A stretch of DNA of 64,000 nt. Origin: Strongyloides papillosus (Eukaryota > Nematoda > Chromadorea > Rhabditida > Strongyloididae). Of the stretch, positions 44,822 to 56,792 are shown in pieces. The notes under the pieces were generated by a model. It was not told the DNA's origin. It ran no database searches and was given only the letters and a program-made list of their open reading frames with translations. The DNA is taken from NCBI GenBank assembly GCA_005656395.1, contig SRSI01000010.1:1612001-1676000 (forward strand), written 5' to 3'. The stretch's first letter is position 1. The number at the start of each line of letters is the position of its first letter. The translations under genes were made by a program, and so were the position numbers.

Positions 44822-47212
44822 ATGTCTTTAGATAATTGGATTATAAAAAAAGAATCAACAAAAGAAGTTAAAAAAGAACCTAGTATTGAAGTTCTAAAAG
44901 TGATTAAGACTCCTTCTAAGTCAGTTAGTAAAATAAAAAAACCTTCAAGAACTCCAAGGAAAAAATCTCAACCAAAACAGAGGAAAGGACGTCCTAGAAA
45001 GTCTTCAAAATATAAGCAAAGAAAAACAAGTACCTCAAAATCAATAAGAAATAATCCGCCTGTTAATGCTGTTAAAGGAAATAAAGTTCCAGGTGTAATG
45101 GATCATGAAGAAAATGATTTGCTTGAAGTTTATGAGGAGAAAGATGAGGTTGTTGAAAATGAAGTTGAGATGAAAGAGGTAGATAAATATTTGTCTTCAA
45201 CTGAATTCCTTGCATTAACAAATGAAGAACGAGCTATATGTTTATTAAGAGGAGTTTTTAATCATGAGTCTTTTAGATCAAAAGAACAGAAAAAAGCAAT
45301 TTTTAAAATTTTAGAAGGTATGATTTTCTCAAATAAATATTATGAATTAAATGTTATTTTTATAGGCGACTCAGATGTCTATATATCTTTTCCAACGGGT
45401 GCAGGAAAGAGTTTGTGCTATCAACTGCCATCATTATGTAAACCTGGAGTTACTATCGTTTTTTCGCCACTTCTAGCTTTAATTCTTGACCAAATTAATG
45501 CACTGATTAAGAAAAACATTCGATGTTGTCAATGGAATTCAGCTATTTCTAAAGATGATAGAGAAAAAATATCGAGAGATTTACTTTCAGATAAACCAAG
45601 TTACCATATTGTTTTTACAACTCCTGAATCCGGAAAGAATTTATTTTTTCGAGACATACTAAAATCACTTTTTGATAAGAATTTACTAAACTATTTAGTT
45701 GTTGATGAATCTCATTGTGTATCTCAATGGGGTCATGATTTTAGACCAGATTATTTAAAGTTATGTGAACTAAAAAATTTATTTCCAATGGTACCACTAA
45801 TAGCTTTAACCGCTACAGCAAGTGAAACTGTTGAAGAGGATATCAGGAGAAATTTAAGATTGTCCATATCCAAGTGTAAAACTTTTAAAATATCACCATT
45901 TAGAAAAAATTTGTTCTATGAAGTTGTAACTGCCGAAAGTTTACCAGAATTAGATGGGAAGAAATTTGGTAATTTAAAAAAAGATGAATATAAAATGGAA
46001 CAAATTAAAGAAGACATTAGTAATTTTATAAAGAAATTAATGATTCATTTCAAGAAACAAAGTGGATCAAGCAGTTATTCTTATAGTGGAATAGTATATT
46101 GTAGATCGAGAAATCAATGCGAAGAAATGGCTAATTTTTTAGTTTCTAAAAATATATCTGCAACAGCTTATCATGCAAAGTTTAAAAGTAAAGAAAAAAT
46201 TGAAATACAAAGAAAATGGATGAATAATGAAATTTCTGTAATATGTGCTACCATTGCTTTTGGTATGGGAATTGATAAAGAAGATGTTAGATTTGTCATA
46301 CATACGTGTAGTCCAGATGATTTAGCAGCATATTATCAAGAAACTGGTAGAGCAGGAAGAGATGGTAAACGAAGTTATTGTAAATTATATCACTCAACAA
46401 ACTTGAAAAAAAGGGCTGAATTTTTTAACAAAGGAAATTTAGCAAGGATTGATAAAAGTAAGGGTGATGAGAATAGCAAAAGAATGAAGAAAGAAAGTTT
46501 AATGGAGTCATTCAAGAAAATGATGGAGTATTGTGAAAGTGAATGTTGTAGGCATAAATTACTTTGTGAATATTTTGGTGATAAAAGTTTGAAGTCTTGT
46601 AAAAATAATTGTGATTTTTGTAGAGAACCACAAAAAGTAAAGGAAAGATTAAGAAAATTTAATACATATGAAAGCAGTCAGAGTTTTACCACAGATATGA
46701 GAGGAACAAATCCAGGATCTTTGAAAAGAAGCCATACTGATACAGAGGATCTTTATGGTGGAGGCAAATTTGGCTATCAACAAGAGGCAAACTATTATAA
46801 ACAACCATCAAGACAGGAAATTTATAAAGCAGAACAGCATGAAAAGGAAGAACGTTTTAATTTAATTAAAAGTGAACTCGCAAAAAGAAAAAAAGTTTCT
46901 AAAATGAGTGATAAAGAAACATCAAAGAAAGATGAAAATCCTGAAGATTTCAAAAATCTTGAAAATCCTTTTGAGAAAAAATTTAATGATTATATATTAG
47001 GAACAAGAGAAAGAGTTAGACAAAATATTGAAAAAGCTATTAAAGATGTCTACCCTAATTTAGAGGAAAGAGTAAAAAAATCCGGACAATATGAATACAA
47101 ATTATATTCAGAATCTTCTAGCAAAAATGGTTATATCTCTAAGGGTACAGGATTTATTGTTAATTTGAAGAAAGCCATTGAAAACAATGAGAAATTACCA
47201 TCTGTTTATTAA
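44822..47212 (+). CDS. rcq-5: RecQ-family DNA helicase (RECQL5-like), copy 2, full C-terminus
   Basis: Paralogue of the gene at 40341. The open frame would give 796 aa, but 45318-45365 has a GT...AG with a TTTTTATAG acceptor and lies at the same position as the intron in copy 1, so the mature protein is probably 780 aa. Motif I is [14 protein letters not shown], motif II has DESH (VVDESHCVSQWGHDFRP), and motif VI is [13 protein letters not shown]. The zinc module reads YCESECCRHKLLCEYFG and CKNNCDFC. A further 180 residues follow, including a helical end piece (FEKKFNDYILGTRERVRQNI ... YPNLEERVKKSGQYEYKLY) that resembles the RNA polymerase II-binding region of RECQL5. The N-terminus is strongly Lys/Arg/Ser-rich. 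Confidence 0.92.
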   Translation: MSLDNWIIKKESTKEVKKEPSIEVLKVIKTPSKSVSKIKKPSRTPRKKSQPKQRKGRPRKSSKYKQRKTSTSKSIRNNPPVNAVKGNKVPGVMDHEENDLLEVYEEKDEVVENEVEMKEVDKYLSSTEFLALTNEERAICLLRGVFNHESFRSKEQKKAIFKILEGMIFSNKYYELNVIFIGDSDVYISFPTGAGKSLCYQLPSLCKPGVTIVFSPLLALILDQINALIKKNIRCCQWNSAISKDDREKISRDLLSDKPSYHIVFTTPESGKNLFFRDILKSLFDKNLLNYLVVDESHCVSQWGHDFRPDYLKLCELKNLFPMVPLIALTATASETVEEDIRRNLRLSISKCKTFKISPFRKNLFYEVVTAESLPELDGKKFGNLKKDEYKMEQIKEDISNFIKKLMIHFKKQSGSSSYSYSGIVYCRSRNQCEEMANFLVSKNISATAYHAKFKSKEKIEIQRKWMNNEISVICATIAFGMGIDKEDVRFVIHTCSPDDLAAYYQETGRAGRDGKRSYCKLYHSTNLKKRAEFFNKGNLARIDKSKGDENSKRMKKESLMESFKKMMEYCESECCRHKLLCEYFGDKSLKSCKNNCDFCREPQKVKERLRKFNTYESSQSFTTDMRGTNPGSLKRSHTDTEDLYGGGKFGYQQEANYYKQPSRQEIYKAEQHEKEERFNLIKSELAKRKKVSKMSDKETSKKDENPEDFKNLENPFEKKFNDYILGTRERVRQNIEKAIKDVYPNLEERVKKSGQYEYKLYSESSSKNGYISKGTGFIVNLKKAIENNEKLPSVY

Positions 47213-47472
47213 TAATAAAAAAATACATTGGTATAATAAAGTCATAATAATGATATTAATTTAATGTTTCAGTATTTATTTTTTTTAATTTTTTAATAAA
47301 TAATTTAAACTTGCTTTACATACAAAGTCAGAAAGAAGTCTTATCAATTAATAAAATTTTTGTAAGAAATATAAAAAGGTATAAATATGGACTTTAGATA
47401 TATTTAATTGTTCGAATATTATAGATTTCTTCAAACTCTTCAATTATTTATAATTATATTTTTAACACAAAT

Positions 47473-48031
47473 TTAGGGACTTTCTTCATTCTCAGTTCCA
47501 ATAGAATTTAAATTATTTCCATATTCTGAAAGATATGCATAACAATTTAAATTTTCTTTTGATATCAAACAATATAATCTCGTAGTCGTTAGGAAAGAAA
47601 AGTCTCCATGAGCACAAATTATATTGAAAGATAGGTTAAAATGATCTTCAATATTTCTTAAGATAATATTTTTACTCTCTTTAATATTATCTGACATATT
47701 CTGAAATGTTATTATTTAAATCTCGGAAAAGTTTCAAAGGAATACTTACTTCATACATAATTTCTCGTAGTTCTTTGCTATTACATTTAATTTCCTCTTC
47801 TTTTTGAGAATTTAAAATTATAGCACCATTTATTTCTCTTTTATTTCGAGTTTTTTTCGAACAAGGCATTTGAGGAAATGAATTTGAAAATGCATTTGTT
47901 TGGCATTGTGGTTTGGTAGGACAATTGATAACTGGGCACGAATATTGACCACTTCCAAAAAATATGCTTGTCGTAGGAAGAAAAAGTAAAAATAAAAAAT
48001 TATATAAAAAGTGGAAATGATAGTTATTCAT
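47473..48031 (-). CDS. Ground-like domain secreted protein (hedgehog-related grl family)
   Basis: Nematode-specific secreted protein of about 169 aa. Exon 1 (47750-48031) gives a signal peptide (MNNYHFHFLYNFLFLLFLPTTS), a Cys-rich segment (CPVINCPTKPQCQ) and a dibasic region (KKTRNKREING). Exon 2 (47473-47700) completes the ground-like domain: CNSKELREIMYE joins NMSDNIKESKNIIL, then FNIICAHGDFSF and LYCLISKENLNCYAYL. The four conserved cysteines of the domain are present. These proteins belong to the large warthog/groundhog/ground-like group, expressed in cuticle-forming and seam tissues in C. elegans. The start is the first ATG; the frame opens three codons earlier at a TTG. Confidence 0.9.
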
Positions 48032-49116
48032 CTTGGACAATTACAATGAAGTATTTTCTTTATTTTTGAGGTATTAAATATTGAGGTCGAAGATAATGTC
48101 GATTAAAGTAATCTTTCAAGTAAAACTTTTAATGGAGAGATTAATTTTGAAAAAGATATTGTTGAGAAAGTATTATTATATTTTAAATTCTTAATAAACT
48201 TTTAATTATGGTTTTATTTAAAAATGTTAGGTTATCCAAGTATTATTTTTTTTTCAATTTTTCTAAATAGTAATTTTATCCTTATAATGATCCAATATTT
48301 AGTAGTAAAATTCTTTTAGGTTAATAAGTAGTATAATTATAATGGTAATCACTACCTATTGTGAAACTAAAAGACCATTGCTAATACAGAACTACTTTAA
48401 AGGTATAAAATATTGCTTTACAATTTGAACATGATTAATTGCATTTGTTTATTTTTTCAAATTGATATTAAGAAATTATTTCTACTGAAATATTTATCAG
48501 ATAATTGAGAAAAATATAATATATTTGTCAAAAGTTGATATTAGATTATTGATGTAATTAATTTTAATCTCTGTCTTCATATAAAAAATTTTAAAACACT
48601 ACGGAAGTAGAAGGTAATAATGTATTTAATTGTTAAGAATCTAATTCCCAAATTTTTATTACTTATTCCAAATTACATATTGTAATTATTACGGCATATG
48701 TTAAATAAAGATTCAAGAAAAACAATTGCTAGTTTAATTTTAAAGTATATCATTGAACAATTTTTATTATTTTACTTTAAATACACTCACTTATAAAAAA
48801 ATTGTGCCTTTTCGTACACATTAATTACAAATACGTTTTTCACAAAAAAACAACTAATTTGTTATCATAATTAGTAAATTTAAAAACTCCACTAGACATT
48901 AGAAAAAATTTTCCGTCTTATTGAAAAAAAGACAGGAACATTATTCCACAAAAATTATATTAAAAGTACTTGGTCTTGAAAAGAGAATGCCTACAAATAG
49001 CCATTAGTTACTTAGTAATTTTGCGGTAAATTTTTTTGGAGAATAGTACAATTCCTAACTCGGTTTGCAAGTATTTTTAATTTATTTATTTTACCTCAAC
49101 GTTCATTAAATTAACC
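48032..49116. other. Divergent intergenic region
   Basis: No supported gene between the grl and UBC9 genes. TTATTTTACCTCAACG shortly before 49117 does not contain a clear splice acceptor, so UBC9 may have a conventional 5' UTR. Confidence 0.35.
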
Positions 49117-49658
49117 ATGACCAGTTTGGCGTCTACACGTTTGATGCAGGAGCGCAGAATTTGGCGTAAGAGTCATCCATTTGGATTTGTTGCAGTACCA
49201 AGGAAAAATGATGACGGAACGTTAAATTTAATGATTTGGGATTGTGCAATTCCAGGAAAAGAAAATACAAGTTGGGAGGGTGGACTATATAGAGTAAGTT
49301 GCAGTTTTCTCATTGTATAATTAATTTATTTTAGCTAACTATGGAATTTAAACAAGAATATCCTGATGTTCCACCAAAGTGTAAATTTGATCCACCAATT
49401 TTCCATCCAAACATTTATCCATCAGGTACCGTCTGCCTATCACTATTAGATGAACGTAAGGATTGGAATTGTAGGCTAACCATTAGTGAAATATTGCTTG
49501 GAATCCAACAGTTATTAAGTAATCCTAACAATGAAGATCCTGCTCAGTCCGAGGCTTTCCAAATTTTCAGAAATAATTCAAGTCTTTATGATAGAAAAAT
49601 TAAGGAACAAGCGTCTCGTTTTCAACGTGATTTTGTATTAAAACAAATGAATATGTGA
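49117..49658 (+). CDS. ubc-9: SUMO-conjugating E2 enzyme UBC9
   Basis: The single E2 of the SUMO pathway. Exons 49117-49293 and 49335-49658 give 166 aa, a little longer than the 158 aa of human UBC9. The N-terminal helix ([21 protein letters not shown]) has the basic surface for SUMO binding. The E2 fold continues with the [19 protein letters not shown] segment, whose HPN is the usual E2 motif, and the active-site cysteine is in [20 protein letters not shown] closes the family signature. A SUMO E3 ligase of the PIAS type lies 12 kb away at 61.4-63.6 kb. Confidence 0.97.
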
Positions 49659-50305
49659 TTTATTTACTTAATTTGTACTTTTTAAAGCTTTTTTTGTTTA
49701 ACATTGGTTAACATAAAAAAAATCAGATTCGAGTAGTCATTTTATTTATTGTACTAACCTTGTTTCATTTTGTGTGTAATCAAAATTTTATGAAAAAAAT
49801 TTTTTTAAATAAATTATTTTTATACGCATTTTCGACTGTATTTTTAAGATTGTCTTCAATGGTATTTACTGTTTCGTTAAGGAGAAAATGTAAGTACAGC
49901 AAAAACTATTTAGTCCAGCAAAACAACTAATTTTTTGCTAATTATGTAGATTAAGTGGAATTACTAGCGGGTGTAGAAAAGAGATCTTCAATCACTTGGA
50001 AAAAAATGATAAATTAGTTCACTTTAACATTTTTTCTAATATACCTATTTTCAATAAAGTGAAAAGATAAGAATCTTGTCTATGCAATTTAAGCAAATAT
50101 TTATTTACTTTAAACAATGTTTCAAGATCTCCGTAAATATTTTTTATAGGATTAATTTTAAAGAACATTAAAAGTGGTCTATATACCCAAGAAAATATAA
50201 AAATTTTCATTTACTTTTGTTTCACAAAACATCATGTAATATAAAAATTTAAATAAAATTCTTATTTTTTGATAAATATTATGAAACATTTTCTTTGTAA
50301 TTAGA
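49659..50305. other. Convergent intergenic region
   Basis: Non-coding sequence between UBC9 and the minus-strand coiled-coil gene. AATAAA at about 49807 is a plausible polyadenylation signal for UBC9. A short minus-strand open frame around 50019-50210 has no recognised features. Confidence 0.4.
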
Positions 50306-50844
50306 TTATCTTGATTTTGAAAGTTGTTTCGTATTAAAGAGAAATTTTCTCCATATTGTTCTATGATTTTTTTCAATTGTATCAAAATCTAAATGAGCTA
50401 TTTCGATATTTGTCATACTTCTTTGAAGTTTTGCTTTTAATTGAATAAATTCAATGTCTAAGTGAGTACGAACTTCATTTACTTCAGATAATTCACGTAT
50501 CCAAATATCTACTTGATCTTCAACAGCTTTAATTTCTTTTTGAAGCTTTTCGAGAACCTCTGGATCTGTCGGTTTTAATGATATCATGTCAGTAAGCATT
50601 TTATGTCGATAGCGCAGTGAAGTGGCAGTTTCATTAAGTATTTGTAATTGAGCATCATTCTAAAGTAAAAAGTTATATATATTTGGGTAATTTTTAATCA
50701 TACCTGCTCAACATTTGTTTTCCATCTATTGAAGCATAAGCATAATTTTTCATGTTTTGCACATAGTTGTTTAATTGTTGTTAATTCATCCTGTATGTCG
50801 GTACAACTTTTTGGTTTTTGTTTTAAACTTTTTGATGAATTCAT
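50306..50844 (-). CDS. Small coiled-coil protein of unknown function
   Basis: Exons 50704-50844 and 50306-50659 give 164 aa. The first exon reads MNSSKSLKQKPKSCTDIQDELTTI in two parts: a polar start and the first helix. Exon 2 begins NDAQLQILNETATSLRYRHK and is followed by EVLEKLQKEIKAVEDQVDIW and LDIEFIQLKAKLQRSM. Heptad-like spacing of hydrophobic residues runs through most of the protein. There are no membrane segments or cysteine clusters outside a short CLCF. Size and architecture resemble small subunits of BLOC-type, kinetochore or tether complexes, but I recognise no specific family. The splice is clean and in phase (GAGCAG / AATGATGCT), which argues for a real gene. Confidence 0.65.
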
Positions 50845-53800
50845 TTCTGGTATTGTGTTGTTTATAATTTTAATAATAATAAAAATTTTAAATGTGATGT
50901 TCTCTTATTATCTTTGAAAGACAAAAGTTTAATAGAAGTTAAATAGTAATATATGTATAGTAGTATTTCAAGAACAATGAACAAAACTCTATCATAAATT
51001 ATTAAATATATATGAAAGCTTGTTTTAATATCATATAATGTTGGTAACACTTTAAATATTTTTTCTATTTTTTTTCTGATATAATCTTTTTAATATTAAA
51101 GATAGTAGACAATTAATAATTTTAAATAAATATATATTTAATATCTTGTTAATGTTTCTTCATCCAAATAAATATATAAATAAATTTGTATCATTTATTT
51201 TTTAGCTAAATTGTTTTCTCCCAATCCCAGTAGAGAAAATAATAATATATGATCTAAAAAAGGTGTGGCTTATTGAGATGGTATATATTTTAAGGTTATT
51301 TATATTAAATAATAGTAAATATATTTACAAATGTTTAATTTATAATTTATTATAAATAAAAAATTCTATAATGGCTTTTTATTTTAATGTGTAAAACAAA
51401 ATTTATACCAATATGATATAATAAAATATTAGAAACACCATATAGTAAAAAAAGGTTTAATAAAATGTATAAAATTTTATTAGTTTATTTTAGTATTTAT
51501 AGTAACAAAAAGTGTTAATATTATAATGAAAGCTTTTATCATAATATTATAAAATTTTAAAAATGTTATAAAATACAAATGAATAGAAAATAATTAACAT
51601 GAAGAAATATATTAATTTCTCATGCACTTCATTTTCCCAGTTCATATAATTTTTATTAAACATCTTTTTTCTTTTTAAAAAAAATAACTTAATTAAATAC
51701 TTTGATAAAATCCATTATATAATATTTGTAAAAATGAATAAAAATAACCGATGATCTATTTAAAATGTTTTATATAAAGTGGACTATTGATAATGAAATA
51801 TCGCGTTATATATCCTTATGTGCTTTTTTCATTTAACTGCTGTGTCTATACTTTATATATGTGATAACATTCAAAAAGTGATTTCTTTCTCATTCTCTCT
51901 AAATCGTCCACAAGAAAAGTAGCCATTTATCATATCTTTTTTATGCTTTTAAACAAAATTCACAAATAGTAATGGTATAACTATATAGAGTTGCCTAATG
52001 AAATATGATGTAATAGAATGTAGTATATTGTTATAACTATATATTTAAGATATGGAGCTTTGGAAAATTTGACCATTTAATGAGGGAAAGGAAACCAGTC
52101 AATGAATTATATATAAAGAAAAATAAGAATGAGTGAGATGGAATGTAAAACATTGAAGATAAAAGATTTCCGGAAATGACTAAAAAAAGACTTTCAAAAG
52201 TGTCTTAAAAATATAAAAAAGATATTTAAGAAAGGGTGGTATATGATAAACGAGATTTAAGTGGACATATATGTGGAATATTCTTTAAGGAATAGTATTA
52301 GTAATAAAAAATCAAATAATATTAAAATAAATTACACTTATATTATAAATAATATAAAAAAATCCAAAATTATATTCTTAATCTAAATATTAAATTGTTA
52401 TATTAATTATTAGTTTACTTTTCATCTCATAAAAGTTTATCAAATTTTTTATAAAACAAGTAAAATTATATCTTTCGTTTTTCATTAATTACTTTATCTT
52501 TTAAGAAGGTATTAAATTGATAATGTGAATATTTTGTTAAATATTACTTTAGTAATTTTTTGAATATGTATAGCAATAAAACATATGTAAAATGTTTTCA
52601 GTGTTAACCTGGTTTAATAAAGAATTGACAACCACCTTGGCATATAACATTAAATATTTGATGAGAGATAATAAATATATAGAATGAGTTAATTTTAATA
52701 GTTTTTATTTATTTATATTACTGTAATTTTAAATTATTCCTATTAAACTAACAATATGAATTTTTTTAGATGAAAAACGTTTTATAACAGAGGCATAAAA
52801 AGTACAACAATTATATAATAAACTAACCGATTTTGATGTAAAATCAAAAAAATATTAAAGAATGTATAGTTTTTTTGAGAAAAAGTAAAAAATGGCAAAG
52901 ATAAAAATTTAATAAAATTTATTTCACTAGAAAATGCATTATAAAAGTTTTATAAAAATCTCTCTAACATTTAAAACAACTCCATTTAATGTAAAAAATT
53001 TTAATGTAATGCCAATGTATGCCATGTTCAATTATTTAAAAACTATTATATTATCACTAATTCAATTGACCTATAAAACATTAGCGATTTAACGAAAAAC
53101 GAGGAACTTAAAAGGTACAATAATATTTTCTTTTTTGCTTTTCATTGCTACAAATAGGAAAAAAAATTTAAAGAAAAAGTATTTATTCTAAAAAGTTGAA
53201 TAAGTGCATTTATATATTTGCACAGAAAATGTTTTTTATATATGAAAATACTTTTCATCAAATCAACAAATATTATACTGTATAAAATATGGTAAATAAA
53301 TTTTATACTAAATTTTTGAAAAAATTATAAACAATATTTATGTTTTTTATCCAAAATAATTTATATTTTAAAGAAAGTATATCATATTACAGTAAAAATA
53401 AGTACCAGTAAAGAAAGTGAATTAATATTTCTCACGATATGGTAAGAAAGTAAATTTGTAGTTCCTTGTTTTTATAATTTGTTATTTAGTTTATCATTAG
53501 AATGAATAAAAATTAACATTCAATTTAAGGACATGTTTGTGCAGAAAAGAGTGACTTTTTGACTATTCAGGAGTGGCAATTTAGAATAGATGAATAAATA
53601 AAATAATAGTGGATATGACATAGGAAGTAGAATTTAAAAAATTATCAATAAAAAAAGAAGAATGTTTAAATATGAATTTTATATGAAATTCTTGAAATCT
53701 CAAAAGATTACATATTGTGATGAATAGTTTATAGCTTGACGAGATAGCGTAAGATAAATAATTTCAGAAAAGTTCACATCAGAATAATGGTATAAAGTAA

Positions 53801-55594
53801 AATATTTTAAGAAAGAGAAAAAAATATTTTTTACTCTTTTAGATAAAAGACAGAGGAATATACATCGCGTTCTTTTTGTATTGTAGTTATTTATGTTAAT
53901 ATTATAAATTGCTTTCAAGTTACATGTTAAAAGGAGATAAATTATACTAATAAAATATTTTATGTAGGGAAAATAGTAAATATTGGTGTAGCTTTAACAT
54001 TAATATTTTAAGGCAAAAGATTATCTTTTATATTCTTGATTTTATGTCAAACCAAACAATTTTTTAAGTAATTTAAATAATTAAATTATATAAAGGAAGT
54101 TAAACTTTTAATGGAACTAAAATAATTAAAGACAACTCTAATAGTTGAAAAGTAAATTTATTTTAATTTTTATTTAGTTATATTTATCTATTTGAAATAA
54201 AAAAGGCAAAATTTATTTTATATTATCAAAAAATGTAGAACCTTTAACAAATATATTCTTTACTTATATACATTTTGATGCAACATTAATCGTTTTACAA
54301 AATCATTTCCCATAAAAATGTCTCTCTTTAATCTTTCTCAAATGACCAATAATAGATAATTGAACTTTTTATTTTATTCTTTTAAAAATCAACCAATCCT
54401 TTTATTAATAAAGATATCTTCTAAGAAATTTAATCTTACAATCATCTTCCAATACACAATTCTTTATGGAAAAGACTATTTATTATACTATTTATAGACA
54501 AAAAAATACTTAACATGGAATTGAATTTCACCTAAAGGTATACCTTTAGAAATAAATGTATTAATAAACAAAATATAGGACAAAAAACTTTATTTATATA
54601 GACATCCATTGTAAACACTACTTTAACTTCGTCTAATATATTTATAAACAGTTTTAAATTAAATGACAAAACTAATATATTTTATTTGATTCAAATTCTT
54701 CGTGTTTCACAAAAATAGATTTTATTTCAATAAAAAGTATATTATAATCGTCTTATAAATTGTCAATAAATAAAATAAGTACTCATATTTAGAAATTGGA
54801 AAAAATATCGTAAATTAAACTTTTATGTTATGTAGTACTAATTTTGCAAAAGAGCAAGGAACAAATATCAAAAATATGAATTGAGATTATTGATAGATCA
54901 AATTGTTAATTATAAATCATATGAAGTGAAAACTACTTTTAATAATTGTTACATGAATCTTGCGCTCTTAAATATATAAATTTTTAAATAAATACTATCT
55001 TAATTGTTTAAACTTATAATTGTCAAGTCTAGTAAAACTAGTATAAAAAATGAATTCCTTCCCAACAGAAGCAAAGCTTCACTGTAAAGATATAAATTTA
55101 TTTTAGATTTTTCTAAGACTCTGAGCACTTAATTATGTAAAAATTCTTTTAAGTATAAGTGCTAAGTTTTTACATGCTTCATAAAAATTAATTTCACACT
55201 TTTTTACCTTTCTTGGAGAATGTTTTAAAAAGTGAAACTTTTACTTGTATTATTAATTTTCAAATGTTATTACTAGTTAAATGTAAGATTTTATATTCTA
55301 CTCAACATTACCCCTCTACTTTGATATTATCGACCGTCAAAGCTATAGTTACACTCGTCTCACATACCAACGACAAAAGATCACTTTTAAGTATTCGTTT
55401 ATACGCATAAAGTTGTCTCTCTTACACTTGGTCTCTCTGTCTATTCCTTCAAATTTTGCTTTTTTCTCAATGGAATAGTGTTTTATCTCTCTCTTAAAGT
55501 TGATATTGGGAATAGTTTGCCCCAAAATTACATTTAAATTTAATTTTTATTTTATACTTACTTATTACCATTTTTTAGGTAACTGTTTAATATA
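50845..55594. other. Long gene-free, extremely AT-rich region
   Basis: About 4.75 kb upstream of the ADP/ATP translocase gene. I see no reading frame with protein character, no obvious repeat family, and only A/T-dominated tracts. Short open frames at 50862, 53700 and 55213 look accidental. A TTTTTTAG ending at 55578, 16 nt before the translocase ATG, may be a trans-splice or 5'-UTR intron acceptor. Confidence 0.45.
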
Positions 55595-56541
55595 ATGGGT
55601 AACGACAAGGGATTCGACACCAAAAAATTCTTTCTTGACTTAGCTACCGGAGGTACTGCTGCCGCTGTTTCTAAAACCGCTGTTGCTCCAATTGAACGTG
55701 TCAAACTTCTTCTTCAAGTATGTTTTCCATTCATTAAATAGTATTTTATGTGATTATTAAGGTACAAGATGCTTCAGATGCTATTGCTAAAGACAAAAGA
55801 TACAAGGGTATTGTTGATGTTCTTGTTCGTGTTCCAAAAGAACAAGGTTTAAGTGCTCTTTGGAGAGGTAACTTGGCTAATGTTATCAGATACTTCCCAA
55901 CTCAAGCTTTGAACTTTGCTTTCAAAGACACATACAAGAAGCTTTTCTTGGAAGGACTTGACAAAAAAAAAGATTTCTGGAAATTCTTTGCTGGAAACTT
56001 AGCCTCTGGTGGTGCTGCTGGTGCCACATCTCTTTGTTTCGTTTACCCACTTGATTTTGCTCGTACCAGACTTGCTGCCGATATCGGTAAAGGGTCAACC
56101 AGAGAATTCAAAGGATTGGCAGATTGTCTTGTTAAGATTGCTAAATCTGATGGTCCAATCGGTCTTTACAGAGGATTCTTTGTCTCCGTTCAAGGTATTA
56201 TCATTTACCGTGCTGCCTACTTCGGAATGTTCGATACTGCCAAGATGGTCTTTGCTCCAGATGGTAAAAAACTTAACTTCTTCGCTGCTTGGGGTATTGC
56301 TCAAGTTGTTACTGTTGGTTCTGGTATCCTCTCATACCCATGGGATACTGTTAGAAGACGTATGATGATGCAATCTGGACGTAAAGATATCCTTTACAAG
56401 AACACTTTGGACTGCGCCCTCAAGATTATCAAGAACGAAGGAATGTCTGCTATGTTCAAGGGAGCTCTCTCCAACGTTTTCCGTGGAACTGGTGGTGCTC
56501 TTGTATTAGCCATTTACGATGAAATCCAAAAGTTCCTTTAA
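55595..56541 (+). CDS. ant-1: ADP/ATP translocase (adenine nucleotide carrier)
   Basis: Mitochondrial inner-membrane exchanger of ADP for ATP. Exons 55595-55717 and 55762-56541 give 300 aa. Three carrier repeats of about 100 residues are visible, with PxD/ExxR/K signatures at [20 protein letters not shown] and [11 protein letters not shown]. The last includes the RRRMMM motif specific to ADP/ATP carriers. C/T-ending preferred codons (GCT, GGT, TTC, AAG) suit a highly expressed gene. A possible polyadenylation signal, AATAAA, lies at 56599-56604. LeuRS starts only 251 bp after the stop codon on the same strand. Confidence 0.97.
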
Positions 56542-56792
56542 ATTTTTTGGTGCATTTGTCCTATTAGTTTGAGTACTTGTCGTTTTGTTTTTTTTACCAA
56601 TAAACGATTTTTAAAAGATTTTTTTTTATTATTATTTTTACCTCGAGTTATAGCAAAATTATTAAATTTCATACTCTTGAAGTGAAAGTCTGTTGGGATG
56701 GTGTCCACTTAGAAATAAATTATAAGTGGAATTTTTGTATAATTTATTTGCAAGGTACAATAATTTCTACTATTTTTATTACGAAAAGTAGT

